DNA of 64,000 bases from Alloalcanivorax balearicus MACL04 (GTDB taxonomy: Bacteria > Pseudomonadota > Gammaproteobacteria > Pseudomonadales > Alcanivoracaceae): positions 1-64,000 of the forward strand of contig NZ_ARXS01000010.1 of NCBI RefSeq assembly GCF_025532145.1, given 5' to 3'. The notes under the pieces are model-generated. The model made no database searches, had not been told where the DNA came from, and saw only the letters and a program-made list of their open reading frames with translations. Positions 39,594 through 48,340 of this stretch are shown here, in pieces. The position numbers and the translations under genes were made by a program. Numbering within the stretch: position 1 is the first letter of the stretch; every line of letters starts with the position of its first letter.

Positions 39594-41507
39594 CTAGCTG
39601 CTTTTCACCTGCCCCCGGCTACGCAGCCACATCAGCACCGCCAGCACGATCGCCGCGGCCTGAGCCAAGGCCCCCTGAATGGTTGGGAAGAAGCCCAGCC
39701 ATTCAATGGTTGGCAACGGCAGATAGCGGGCATTCAGGATACCGGCTTCCTGCAGCGCGGCCACGCCCTTGCCGAGCAGGATCACCGACAATACCAGCAG
39801 CACCAGACTGGTGGCCTTGAAGAACAGCCCCAGCGGCAGCTTCATGCCGATGCGGAAGATCAACACACAGACCACGGCCAGGGCCACCACGGCGGCGCCG
39901 AAGCCATAGAACAGGTAGGACTGGGTCGCCGCGGTCACCTGGGTCCACAGCGCCTGGTAGAACAGGATGGTTTCGAACATCTCGCGGTACACGGAGATGA
40001 ACGACACCACCGCCAGGGCCCATACCGTGCCGCCATCCAGAGCACTGTCGACCTTGTTCTTGATGTAACCCAGCCACTTCTGGCTCTGGCTGTTGTTGTG
40101 CATCCAGAAACCGACGTAGAACAGAATCACGGCGGCGGCAATGCCGGCCACGCCCTCGGTGATTTCCCGGGTGGCGCCGCTCAGGTTGATCAGGGTGGAA
40201 GCCACGTACCAGGTGGCAATACCGGCCGCCAGAGCCAGTATCCAGCCGTAATGAATGTAACGGGTGGCGGTTTTGGCGTCGGCCTTGCGGGTGAAGGTCA
40301 GCAACGCGGCGATGATCAGCAGCGCCTCCAGCCCTTCCCGGAACAGGATGAAGAAACTGGCGGAGAAGGTGGCGGTGGCGCTCAGGCCATCACCACTGAG
40401 GATGTCCTCCGCTTCCTGCAGACCGGCGCGGGCCTGGGCCACCCGGTCACTGACTTCCGCTTGCGGCAGGCCACGCTCGATGCCTTCGCGCACGGCCATG
40501 AAGCGGCGTTCAATGCCCCGCATGACGGCCGGGTCCACGGCGGAGAGCTGCTGCTCGATCATTTCAAAGCCGTCCAGGTAGGCGGACAGCGCGGCGGCGC
40601 GGGCGGCGCCGGTATCGCCGGCGGCATAGGCCTGCTCGGCTTCCGACAGCTTGCCGTCACTGATCTCGATGAAGCGGTTCTGGCTGAACAGCGCCTGGGG
40701 CTCGGTACGCAGGTAACCGGCGGCGTCATAGGCTTCGTCACCAAGCTGATTGCGCACGTCTTCCGGCGCCTTGGCGATCACCGCGTCCAAGGTCAGTGCG
40801 GTTTTCAGTTCCTGTTCGTTGTTGATGGCGGTCTTGCCGCTGGCGGCCATGTCCGGGGTCACCGCCATGCTGCCGACATAGAAGGCCAGCGCCCAGCGGT
40901 CGGCTTCACTCAGGGTCTCTTCATAGGCGGCCATGCCGGTGCCTTCCACACCGCCGGTGATGGTGGTGTACAGCCCCAGCAGGGAACGGCCTTCGTAACG
41001 GGCCAGTTCATGGAAATCGGTGGGCGCCGGCTCCAGCGCGGCACCGGCGGGGCCATCACCGCGCCCTTCGGCGCCGTGACACAGGGCACAGGTGCTTTGA
41101 TAGACCTCCGCGGCCCGCGCCATATCCGGCGCCGCCTTGGGCATCACCGGGATGCCGTAGACGTCCACCAGGGTACCGCGTATGGACTGGGCCAGGGCTT
41201 TCACCTCGGCTTCCGGCGCCTTGCCCGCCACCGCCTGTTGCAGGGCGGCGGCCTGCTCCAGCAGGGTGTCCCGGCCTTCCACGTCGTCCAGTTGACCGAT
41301 CCCTTCATGCAGCAGTCGGGAGAACTCTTCCATCTCCGCGTATTCTTCGTCGCTGACGATGGTGCCGTCCTGCACGGCATTGATGTAGTCGGCGCCGACG
41401 TACTCCACCAATTGCACCAAAGCGGTCTGGGAGGCGGCCTGAGCCAGGGATGACAGCAAAAACAGTACAACGAAAGCGCTCAGCCAGCGCTGAAGGGTTC
41501 TGGTCAT
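39594..41507 (-). CDS. FTR1-family iron permease with N-terminal cytochrome c domain
   Basis: This 637-residue protein starts at MTRTLQRWLSAFVVLFLLSS (ATG 41507) with a cleavable signal. A periplasmic part includes a heme-binding CALCH at about 140-144 and a c-type cytochrome surround (VYQSTCALCHGAEGRGDGPA, with a possible distal Met in GTGMAAYEE). The C-terminal part from about 360 is an FTR1/EfeU permease with seven membrane segments and the iron-carrying motifs REGLEALL and REMFETIL. Ferrous iron is probably oxidised or handled by the periplasmic part and passed through the permease. EfeO and EfeB are not adjacent, so the fusion may replace them. Confidence 0.85.
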   Translation of the reverse strand: MTRTLQRWLSAFVVLFLLSSLAQAASQTALVQLVEYVGADYINAVQDGTIVSDEEYAEMEEFSRLLHEGIGQLDDVEGRDTLLEQAAALQQAVAGKAPEAEVKALAQSIRGTLVDVYGIPVMPKAAPDMARAAEVYQSTCALCHGAEGRGDGPAGAALEPAPTDFHELARYEGRSLLGLYTTITGGVEGTGMAAYEETLSEADRWALAFYVGSMAVTPDMAASGKTAINNEQELKTALTLDAVIAKAPEDVRNQLGDEAYDAAGYLRTEPQALFSQNRFIEISDGKLSEAEQAYAAGDTGAARAAALSAYLDGFEMIEQQLSAVDPAVMRGIERRFMAVREGIERGLPQAEVSDRVAQARAGLQEAEDILSGDGLSATATFSASFFILFREGLEALLIIAALLTFTRKADAKTATRYIHYGWILALAAGIATWYVASTLINLSGATREITEGVAGIAAAVILFYVGFWMHNNSQSQKWLGYIKNKVDSALDGGTVWALAVVSFISVYREMFETILFYQALWTQVTAATQSYLFYGFGAAVVALAVVCVLIFRIGMKLPLGLFFKATSLVLLVLSVILLGKGVAALQEAGILNARYLPLPTIEWLGFFPTIQGALAQAAAIVLAVLMWLRSRGQVKSS

Positions 41508-41611
41508 GAGATAAGGAGCCCGAAAGAAAGCAGAATTATTCTCATTTATGGTCGCGCTCCGATGCGCAAAAGTCAAAGTGTTCTTCTCTGGTTTGCGATC
41601 TTTACTTTGGC

Positions 41612-42280
41612 TTATCCCACGGTGAAGGCCAGAATCTTGCTGATGTGCGCCTGGGGGCGGCCGGATTCCTTTTGCCACTGATTGAACGCGGCCTGGGCGG
41701 CGGCCTGATCGCGCTGACTGACCGGCGGCTTGTCGATGATGCGGTGGGACTTGAGCACGGCGATGACATCGTTGGTGGGATACCAGGTATCGCGGCCGAC
41801 CATGCGCAGAAAGGCGGCACCGGAATTGCCGCCAAGCTGTTTGCCGCGCTTCTTCAGCAACTGCCACATGCCGACGGTGTCCTCCTCGGGCCAGCCGGCC
41901 AGCCAGCGCCCTACTCCGCCGTATTCCTTGCGCAGGTCCAGCACCAGTTGCGCGTTATGGCGAATCGCTTTCATTTTGCCCCAGTGCCGGATCAGACGGG
42001 TGTCCTGCATGCGCTCTTCCAGCATGGTGTCGGGCATCAGCACCAGTTTCTCCGGATCGAAGCCGAAGAAGGCCTGCTCGAACGCCGGCCATTTGGCGTC
42101 CACCAGACGGTGAGTAAGACCGGCCCGGAACACACGGCGGGTCATGGCGGAGAAGTAAAAGGCATCGTCCGGTTTACGCAATTGCGCCGGCGTTTTCACT
42201 TCCGGCAGCGCCGCCTCCACCGCTTTGAGGCCGCCCTTGCGGTTGACCGCCAGGGCCATCAGTTCCTCGAACTTGATCAT
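41612..42280 (-). CDS. DNA-3-methyladenine glycosylase I family protein (Tag-like)
   Basis: This 222-residue protein has DDAFYFSAMTRRVFRAGLTH, LVDAKWPAFEQAFFGFDPEK, DTRLIRHWGKMKAIRHNAQL and the HhH-GPD-like KRGKQLGGNSGAAFLRMVGR. It matches the Tag-like glycosylase superfamily. Classical Tag has a Cys/His zinc snap that is not evident here, so it belongs to a divergent branch. It would remove alkylated adenine from DNA; activity is inferred. It is upstream of the FTR1 gene on the same strand with 104 bases between. Confidence 0.75.
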   Translation of the reverse strand: MIKFEELMALAVNRKGGLKAVEAALPEVKTPAQLRKPDDAFYFSAMTRRVFRAGLTHRLVDAKWPAFEQAFFGFDPEKLVLMPDTMLEERMQDTRLIRHWGKMKAIRHNAQLVLDLRKEYGGVGRWLAGWPEEDTVGMWQLLKKRGKQLGGNSGAAFLRMVGRDTWYPTNDVIAVLKSHRIIDKPPVSQRDQAAAQAAFNQWQKESGRPQAHISKILAFTVG

Positions 42281-42300
42281 GGTATTGCTTCTCCTCTATT

Positions 42301-42384
42301 GGGGCCGTATTCGCTGCCAAGGCTGCTTCCCACAGCGGCTCCGTGCCCCCTTGTGGGAAGTGGCCTTGGCAGCGAATACGGCCC
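42301..42384. repeat. REP pair with extended complementarity
   Basis: GGGGCCGTATTCGCTGCCAA with GGCTGCTTCCCACAGC faces TTGTGGGAAGTGGCCTTGGC with AGCGAATACGGCCC. The outer arms pair beyond the REP core and would form one long hairpin. It lies between two divergent genes. Confidence 0.8.
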
Positions 42385-42477
42385 GTGAGCGGGCCGCCCC
42401 TTCATATACAGCATTTCCACGCCCATGTAGAATCGGTTCCCATTCTTCTGTTTCGCGGATCAGGGCGAGAGATCTCC

Positions 42478-43707
42478 ATGAGCGGTTATCCTTTCAGGAT
42501 CGGTAAGTCGGACAAACTCAAAGGTGTTTGCTATGACATTCGCGGTCCGGTGCTGCGTGAAGCGCATCGGCTCGAGGATGAAGGCCACCGGGTGATCAAA
42601 CTGAACATCGGCAACCCCGCGCCGTTCAGTTTCGAGGCACCGGAAGAACTGCTCCAGGATGTGATCCATAATCTGCCCGACGCCACCGGCTATTGCCACT
42701 CCAAAGGCCTGTTCCCGGCCCGCAAGGCGGTGATGCAGTACAGCCAGACCAAGGGCATTCAGGATGTCTCGGTGGACGACATCATTATCGGCAACGGTGT
42801 CTCCGAGCTGATCGTGATGGCCATGCAGGCCCTGCTCAATAACGGCGACGAGGTGCTGCTGCCGGCGCCGGACTATCCGCTGTGGACCGCCGCGGTGCGG
42901 CTCTCCGGCGGCAACCCGGTGCATTACCTGTGCGACGAAAAGCAGGACTGGCACCCGGCCCTGGACGATCTGCGCTCGAAAATCACCGACCGCACCCGTG
43001 CCCTGGTGATCATCAATCCGAACAACCCCACCGGCGCCAACTATGATCGCGCGCTGCTGGAAGACATGCTGCAGATCGCCCGCGAACACAACCTGATCGT
43101 GTTCGCCGACGAGATCTACGACAAGATTCTCTACGACGAAGAGAAACACACCTCCATTGCCTCTCTGGCGGACGACCTGCTGTTCATTACCTTCAACGGC
43201 CTGTCCAAGAACTACCGCGCCGCCGGCTTCCGCTCCGGCTGGATGATCATCTCCGGCGCCAAGCATCTGGCGGACAGCTACATCGAGGGTCTGGAGATGC
43301 TGGCCAGCATGCGCCTGTGCGCCAATGTGCCCAGCCAGAACGCGATCCAGGCGGCGCTGGGTGGCTACCAGAGCATTGATGATCTGGTGGCACCGGGCGG
43401 GCGGCTGTGCCGGCAGCGGGACATTGCCTGGGAAATGCTCAGTGCCATTCCCGGAGTCAGTTGCGTCAAGCCCAAGTCCGCCCTTTACCTGTTCCCACGG
43501 CTGGACCCGAAGGTGTTCCCGTTCCAGGACGACGAGGCTTTTGCCCTGGATCTGCTGCGCGAAGAGCACGTGCTGATCGTTCAGGGCACGGCCTTCAACT
43601 GGCCGGACCCGGACCACTTCCGGGTGGTGTTCCTGCCCCGAGTGGACGACCTCGAAGACTCCATCGGCCGCATCGCCCGCTACCTGGATCGCATTCGCAA
43701 AAAGTAG
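42478..43707 (+). CDS. alaA: Alanine-synthesising transaminase AlaA
   Basis: This 409-residue class I aminotransferase starts MSGYPFRIGKSDKLKGVCYD and has IRGPVLREAHRLEDEGHRVI, KLNIGNPAPFSFEAP, the NPNNPTGANYDRALLEDML block, FADEIYDKILYD, and the PLP Lys in FNGLSKNYRAAGFRSGW. Sequence and length match AlaA, which makes alanine from pyruvate with glutamate as donor. The start ATG 42478 is supported by the family N-terminus. It is monocistronic between two REP pairs. Confidence 0.92.
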   Translation: MSGYPFRIGKSDKLKGVCYDIRGPVLREAHRLEDEGHRVIKLNIGNPAPFSFEAPEELLQDVIHNLPDATGYCHSKGLFPARKAVMQYSQTKGIQDVSVDDIIIGNGVSELIVMAMQALLNNGDEVLLPAPDYPLWTAAVRLSGGNPVHYLCDEKQDWHPALDDLRSKITDRTRALVIINPNNPTGANYDRALLEDMLQIAREHNLIVFADEIYDKILYDEEKHTSIASLADDLLFITFNGLSKNYRAAGFRSGWMIISGAKHLADSYIEGLEMLASMRLCANVPSQNAIQAALGGYQSIDDLVAPGGRLCRQRDIAWEMLSAIPGVSCVKPKSALYLFPRLDPKVFPFQDDEAFALDLLREEHVLIVQGTAFNWPDPDHFRVVFLPRVDDLEDSIGRIARYLDRIRKK

Positions 43708-43723
43708 GTTCTTTCTTACAACG

Positions 43724-43798
43724 CATTCGCTGCCAAGGCAGCTTCCCACAGCGGCTTCGTGGCCCCCCGCTGTGGGAAGCTGGCTCGCCAGCGAATTC
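43724..43798. repeat. REP pair
   Basis: CATTCGCTGCCAAGGCAGCT with TCCCACAGCGGCTTCGTGG faces CGCTGTGGGAAGCTGGCTCG with CCAGCGAATTC. It separates the convergent alaA and methyltransferase genes. Confidence 0.8.
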
Positions 43799-43813
43799 GG
43801 CCCCGCCAGCCGC

Positions 43814-44740
43814 TCACTCCACCGCCGGCCGCCGATAACGATAATGCAGCGCCTTCAATGCCGGCTCCGCGGCCTCATCGAAGCCCGGCGCTCCCGGCAG
43901 TACCGCCTCCAGAACGGCGCCCGGCAATCGTTCCTCCACCTGCGCCTCGATCCAGTCCCGTCCCAGCCAGGGCGCGTTCAGGCACACCAGCAATTCCGCC
44001 TCCGGCGCCAGCAGCTTGGATAGCCGTTCCAATACCTTGGGGTAGTCCTTCTCCACCATGAAACTGCCGCGCTGGGCGCTGGGCGGGTCCACCACGATCA
44101 GGTCATAGCGGCCCAGGCTATGCAGCTTTTTCCAGCTACGGAAGATATTGTGCGGCAAATAGTGCACCCGGGCGTCGGCGAAGCCGTTGGCGACCTGGTT
44201 CTCGCGCCCCAGGGCCAGCGCCGGGGCGGACAGATCAATGTTCACCACCGATTCGGCGCCCCCGGCCAGCGCCGCCAGTGAGAAGGCGCAGGTGAAACTG
44301 AACAGATTCAGCACTTTCTTGTCCGCCGCCCGTTCCCGCAGCCAACTCCGCCCGGGCGCCATATCGGCGAAGAACCCCAGATTCTGGCCCCGTTCGAAAT
44401 CCAGCCGGTAGCGCAGGCCCGCTTCATGGGCCCAGTGCGGTTCCGGCACAGCGCCGGTGATCACCCGGGTCAGGGCCGGCCGGCGATGACGATGCTGAAA
44501 CACCAGGGTGTCACAATCCAGTTCCGGCAGGGCCGCCCGCAGCCGCTGTTCCAGCGCCTCCAGAGTGGCGGCGTCGTAATCGTCGAACAGGGTCGCCATC
44601 AACACCGGCGGGAAGCGGTCGAGAGTCAGTCCCTCCCAGCCAGGCAGGGTTTTGCCCCGCCCATGAAAGAGGCGGTGCCGGTGGTCCTTCGGGGGAACCA
44701 AATAGGGATCGAGCTGGTCAATGGAAAAGGAGTGGGTCAT
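43814..44740 (-). CDS. Class I SAM-dependent methyltransferase (RlmI/RlmK-like)
   Basis: This 308-residue protein starts at MTHSFSIDQLDPYLVPPKDH (ATG 44740). A Rossmann methyltransferase domain at about 130-290 includes NLGFFADMAPGRSWL, VLNLFSFTCAFSLAALAGGA, VVNIDLSAPALALGRENQVA, HYLPHNIFRSW and the catalytic-type DLIVVDPPSAQRGSF. The pattern (FSFTCAF, DPPSA) is that of 23S rRNA cytosine or guanine methyltransferases of the RlmI/RlmKL type. It lacks the N-terminal PUA domain of RlmI. The target is not certain. Confidence 0.8.
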   Translation of the reverse strand: MTHSFSIDQLDPYLVPPKDHRHRLFHGRGKTLPGWEGLTLDRFPPVLMATLFDDYDAATLEALEQRLRAALPELDCDTLVFQHRHRRPALTRVITGAVPEPHWAHEAGLRYRLDFERGQNLGFFADMAPGRSWLRERAADKKVLNLFSFTCAFSLAALAGGAESVVNIDLSAPALALGRENQVANGFADARVHYLPHNIFRSWKKLHSLGRYDLIVVDPPSAQRGSFMVEKDYPKVLERLSKLLAPEAELLVCLNAPWLGRDWIEAQVEERLPGAVLEAVLPGAPGFDEAAEPALKALHYRYRRPAVE

Positions 44741-44928
44741 AGCCTGGGCATTCGCAGTCACGCCGGGAAAAGCGGGAGTATTCCGCTGCCGGACCTTGAA
44801 GGCAACCGCCCTGCCCCCATTTTCCATTGAAGTTTGCTCGATGTGGGGGCCCTCCACGTCGGGTACGCTGGTGTCCGGACATCGGACCCATCAGGGCCAA
44901 CAACATCAGTCAGTGGAGAAACATACCG

Positions 44929-45825
44929 ATGATGCGCATTGCGCTTTTCCTGCTCACTAACCTGGCGGTTATCGTGGTCGCCAGCATTACTTTGAGCCTG
45001 TTGGGGGTGAATTCCTACCTGGCACAAAGTGGCACCGGGTTGGATCTGACCAATTTGCTGATTTTCAGTGCTGTCTTTGGCTTCGCCGGCTCACTCATTT
45101 CCCTGCTCATTTCCAAGCCAATGGCGAAATGGTCCGCCAAGGTGCAAGTGATTGAGCAGCCCAGCAACGAAGCCGAGCGCTGGCTGCTGGCCACCGTCGA
45201 TGAGCTGTCCCGGAAAGCGGGCATCAAGATGCCGGAAGTGGGTATCTTTCCCGCCCAGCAATCCAACGCCTTCGCCACTGGCTGGAACAAGAACGCCGCT
45301 CTGGTGGCGGTGTCTCAGGGGCTGCTGCAGCGCTTCCGTCCCGAGGAAGCCCGCGCGGTGCTGGCCCATGAAATCGGCCACGTGGCCAATGGCGACATGA
45401 TCACCCTCAGCCTGATCCAGGGCGTGGTCAACACCTTCGTCATCTTCGCCGCCCGGGTGGTGGGCTACGTGATCGACAGCTTCCTGCGCCGCGACGGCCA
45501 GGGCGGCCTGGGCTTCGGCTACTACATCGTGGTGTTCGTGGCGGAAATCATCTTCGGTATCGCCGCCAGCGTCATCGTCATGTGGTTCTCCCGCTTCCGT
45601 GAGTACCGCGCCGATGCCTCCGGTGCCCAGTTGGCGGACCGCCGCGACATGATCGCCGCGCTGCAACGGCTGAAAGCGGAATCCGAAGTGCCGAACCAGA
45701 TGCCCGACAGCCTGGTGGCGTTCGGTATCAACAGCGGCGTGCGCCGGGGACTCTCCGCCCTGTTCCGCTCACACCCGCCGCTGGATGATCGGATCCAGGC
45801 GCTGAGCGACAAGCGCTACGGTTAA
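44929..45825 (+). CDS. htpX: Protease HtpX
   Basis: This 298-residue M48 metalloprotease has two N-terminal membrane segments (about 4-24 and 40-62), the zinc motif HEIGH at 147-151 with the third ligand in [16 protein letters not shown], and two further membrane segments at about 158-180 and 195-220. It degrades misfolded inner-membrane proteins and is usually induced by heat or envelope stress. Start ATG 44929 is chosen behind GTGGAGA; the next codon is also ATG. The C-terminal [13 protein letters not shown] is the family signature. Confidence 0.93.
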   Translation: MMRIALFLLTNLAVIVVASITLSLLGVNSYLAQSGTGLDLTNLLIFSAVFGFAGSLISLLISKPMAKWSAKVQVIEQPSNEAERWLLATVDELSRKAGIKMPEVGIFPAQQSNAFATGWNKNAALVAVSQGLLQRFRPEEARAVLAHEIGHVANGDMITLSLIQGVVNTFVIFAARVVGYVIDSFLRRDGQGGLGFGYYIVVFVAEIIFGIAASVIVMWFSRFREYRADASGAQLADRRDMIAALQRLKAESEVPNQMPDSLVAFGINSGVRRGLSALFRSHPPLDDRIQALSDKRYG

Positions 45826-45845
45826 AGCAGTCTTTACCGACACAT

Positions 45846-45917
45846 CATTCGCTGGCAAGCCAGCTTCCCACAGAAGGGCAACAAAGCCGCTGTGGGAAGC
45901 CGGCTTGCCGGCGAATA
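45846..45917. repeat. REP pair
   Basis: CATTCGCTGGCAAGCCAGCT with TCCCACAG faces AAAGCCGCTGTGGGAAGCCG with GCTTGCCGGCGAATAG. It lies just after htpX. Confidence 0.8.
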
Positions 45918-45994
45918 GCACATACCTCCCCCCTCCTTTTCCGCTTCCCCGCCTGCCCCGCTCCGTGTAGGGTGGCGCTTATATAACTACTAAC

Positions 45995-47167
45995 ATGCCT
46001 CGGCATCCCGGCCTTTTCGCCCTGGGTGACCGCTGGCCGCTGTCTTTGAGTCGACATTCATTGGAACCCGGTTTTCGTTTGCTACCCCGGGATCACCCGG
46101 ATCGGGCCCTGCGCCTGCGCCGCCTGCTGATGGCGGTGTATTCCTATTTGCTGATGTGGGGCGGGCTGGCGATCGGCACCAGACTGGGCGCGGTGGCGTC
46201 GGATCTGCCTCATCTGCCTTTATTATTGGTCCTGCTGGCGGTCAACGCGGTGTTTTTCGTGATCATCCGCAGCGGTTACAGCGAGCGTTTCAAGGACCCC
46301 AGTCTGACCGTGGCGCAAATGCTGGTGGGTATCGCCATGATCACGCTGATTCTGCACTACGCACGGGAACTGCGCGGCGCCCTGCTGTGCCTGTATCTGA
46401 TGCTGATGACCTTCGGTGTGTTCTCGATTCACCGGCGCCGGCAGATCGCCATGGCGCTGGTGGCGCAAAGCGCCTTCACCTTGCTGCTGATCTACGAATG
46501 GCTGCACCAGCCGGCTCAACGGCAGTTCACTCTGATGTTCAGTCACTGGGGTATTCTGGCGCTTACCCTGACCTGGTTCGTTTCCATGGGCGGCCACATT
46601 CAAAGCCTGCAACAGCGTTTCCGGGCCCAGCGCGAGTCGCTGCTGCAAGCCCATGACCGGCTCGCGCGCATCGCCGTGCGCGACGAACTCACCGGTCTTT
46701 ATAACCGCCGCCATTTTCTCGAACGGTTTGATGAAGAGCTGAGCCGGGTCAGCCGGGAGCCGGCACCGCTGTATCTGGCACTGGTGGATCTGGACCATTT
46801 CAAGCCGGTCAACGATACCTACGGGCATCAGGCCGGCGACGCGGTGCTGCAGCGCTTCGCCAACGTCGCCAGCCACTGTCTGCGACGCACCGATGTGCTG
46901 GCCCGTTATGGCGGCGAGGAATTCGCCATTCTGTTTCCACGCAGCCACCATGAGGCCTGCCTGGCGGCCATCACCCGACTGCGCGAACGGTTCGCCGAGG
47001 CGCGCTACGCCTTCGCCCCGGATCTACGGGTGACCCTCTCCTGCGGCCTCGCCGCCTACCAGCCCGGCGACACCGCCCGCATCTTGCTGGAACGGGCCGA
47101 CCAGGCCCTGTACCGGGCGAAATCCGAAGGCCGCAACAGGGTCAGCATGGATCCCATTCGCGAGTGA
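45995..47167 (+). CDS. Membrane-bound diguanylate cyclase
   Basis: This 390-residue protein has about six N-terminal membrane segments (about 43-65, 70-92, 105-123, 127-145, 150-168, 180-200), a short coiled linker (QRFRAQRESLLQAHDRLARI), and a GGDEF domain (from about 225) with RDELTGLYNRRHFLERFDEE, LVDLDHFKPVNDTYGH and the active-site GGEEF at 306-310. An inhibitory-site RxxD (Arg297 to Asp300) lies five residues before it. It should make cyclic di-GMP and be feedback-inhibited by it. The membrane part has no recognised sensor name. Confidence 0.9.
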   Translation: MPRHPGLFALGDRWPLSLSRHSLEPGFRLLPRDHPDRALRLRRLLMAVYSYLLMWGGLAIGTRLGAVASDLPHLPLLLVLLAVNAVFFVIIRSGYSERFKDPSLTVAQMLVGIAMITLILHYARELRGALLCLYLMLMTFGVFSIHRRRQIAMALVAQSAFTLLLIYEWLHQPAQRQFTLMFSHWGILALTLTWFVSMGGHIQSLQQRFRAQRESLLQAHDRLARIAVRDELTGLYNRRHFLERFDEELSRVSREPAPLYLALVDLDHFKPVNDTYGHQAGDAVLQRFANVASHCLRRTDVLARYGGEEFAILFPRSHHEACLAAITRLRERFAEARYAFAPDLRVTLSCGLAAYQPGDTARILLERADQALYRAKSEGRNRVSMDPIRE

Positions 47168-47187
47168 ACTCGCGAATATTGGCCGGG

Positions 47188-48339
47188 TCAAACCAGCCCG
47201 GACAAAGCCGCCACCCGGGCACTGCCCGGAAAGATATCGTTATCCAGCGCCTTCTTGTCCAATCCAAGGTGATCACGCAGTACACCCTTGAACACCGCCC
47301 GGGTGTCATTGGCGGGCATCAGGTCACGGTCGTCACGCAGCTTGTTCAGTCCCGGCCAGTCACCCACCACGCCGGCGCTTTTAAGGCCGCCGCCGGCCAA
47401 CATTACCGTGCTACCGGTACCGTGGTCGGTGCCCCTTGTGCCATTCACCGCCACGGTACGGCCAAACTCCGTGGCCACCAGCACCACGGTATGATTCCAC
47501 TGCTTGCCGAGACTTTCCCTTAGCACTTTCAGGCCGTTGTCCAGCAGCCGCAGTTTGCGCGCCAGCACGGCGTTCTGATTGGCGTGCGTGTCCCAACCGG
47601 TGTCTTGCACCATGGCCACCCGGGGGCCGTCCGGCTCCACCAGAAAGTTGCCGGCCGCCTTCATCATGGCGAGCAGATTACCGGCGCCACCCTGCTTCTC
47701 CGGCGCCACGTTTTGTGCTTCCAGGGCCTGCTCGAAGGCGCCGCTGAGCCGCTTGTCCCGGCCATAGCTGTGCGCCAGCCGCTGCGCCAGATTGGCGGGC
47801 GACAGTTTTCCCGGCGTCGGCGACCAGGTCATGAACGGCGCCGGGCCACGCACCAGCAGGGGTTGCGCGGAGGCTATCGCCAGGCCCTGGCCTTGATGCC
47901 ATTGCTCCACTACCCGATTGAGCCAACCCGAGCGGCTGCCATGGGGTTTGTCACTGCCGTTTTCCAGACAATCCTGAGCGTCGAAATGGGAGCGCCCCCG
48001 ATAGGGCAAAGCGCAGGCGTGAACCACCGCGAACTGGCGCTGCTTGAACAGGCCGTGAGCAAAACCAAGGCTGGGATGCAAGGCAAAGCCTTCACTCATT
48101 GGCAAAGGTGCGTCCTTGCCGCCCGGCGCCCCCAGGTCCAGGCTGCCACGCAATTCCGCGAAACGTTTCTCGCCGGGAGCCGGCACTGCGGATAACCCAT
48201 CCACCGCGCCTCGCAACAGCACCACCACCAGACGTTGCGGCGGCGCCGGTGAGGCCGCCAGAGTCAGGGAAGGCCACACCATCAGACTGGCGGAGCCGGC
48301 CAGCGCGGCACCAAGAAGTTGTCGCCGGGTTACTGCCAT
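47188..48339 (-). CDS. DUF1501 family protein with Tat signal
   Basis: This 383-residue protein starts MAVTRRQLLGAALAGSASLM (ATG 48339, five bases after GGAG), a twin-arginine-type export signal. The remainder matches DUF1501: RLVVVLLRGAVDGLSAVPAP, HFDAQDCLENGSDKP, QDTGWDTHANQN, VLVATEFGRTVAVNGTRGTD and HGTGSTVMLAGGGLKS. The family is related to alkaline-phosphatase/sulfatase-like folds and its activity is not established. It starts one base after the DUF1800 stop, and the two gene types are very commonly paired. It converges with the diguanylate cyclase gene, 20 bases apart. Confidence 0.88.
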   Translation of the reverse strand: MAVTRRQLLGAALAGSASLMVWPSLTLAASPAPPQRLVVVLLRGAVDGLSAVPAPGEKRFAELRGSLDLGAPGGKDAPLPMSEGFALHPSLGFAHGLFKQRQFAVVHACALPYRGRSHFDAQDCLENGSDKPHGSRSGWLNRVVEQWHQGQGLAIASAQPLLVRGPAPFMTWSPTPGKLSPANLAQRLAHSYGRDKRLSGAFEQALEAQNVAPEKQGGAGNLLAMMKAAGNFLVEPDGPRVAMVQDTGWDTHANQNAVLARKLRLLDNGLKVLRESLGKQWNHTVVLVATEFGRTVAVNGTRGTDHGTGSTVMLAGGGLKSAGVVGDWPGLNKLRDDRDLMPANDTRAVFKGVLRDHLGLDKKALDNDIFPGSARVAALSGLV

Positions 48340-48340
48340 G

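Noticed and set aside
39540-41453. 637-codon open frame antisense to the FTR1 gene
   Set aside because: Gly/Gln/His-rich without motifs; the opposite strand has the heme and permease motifs.
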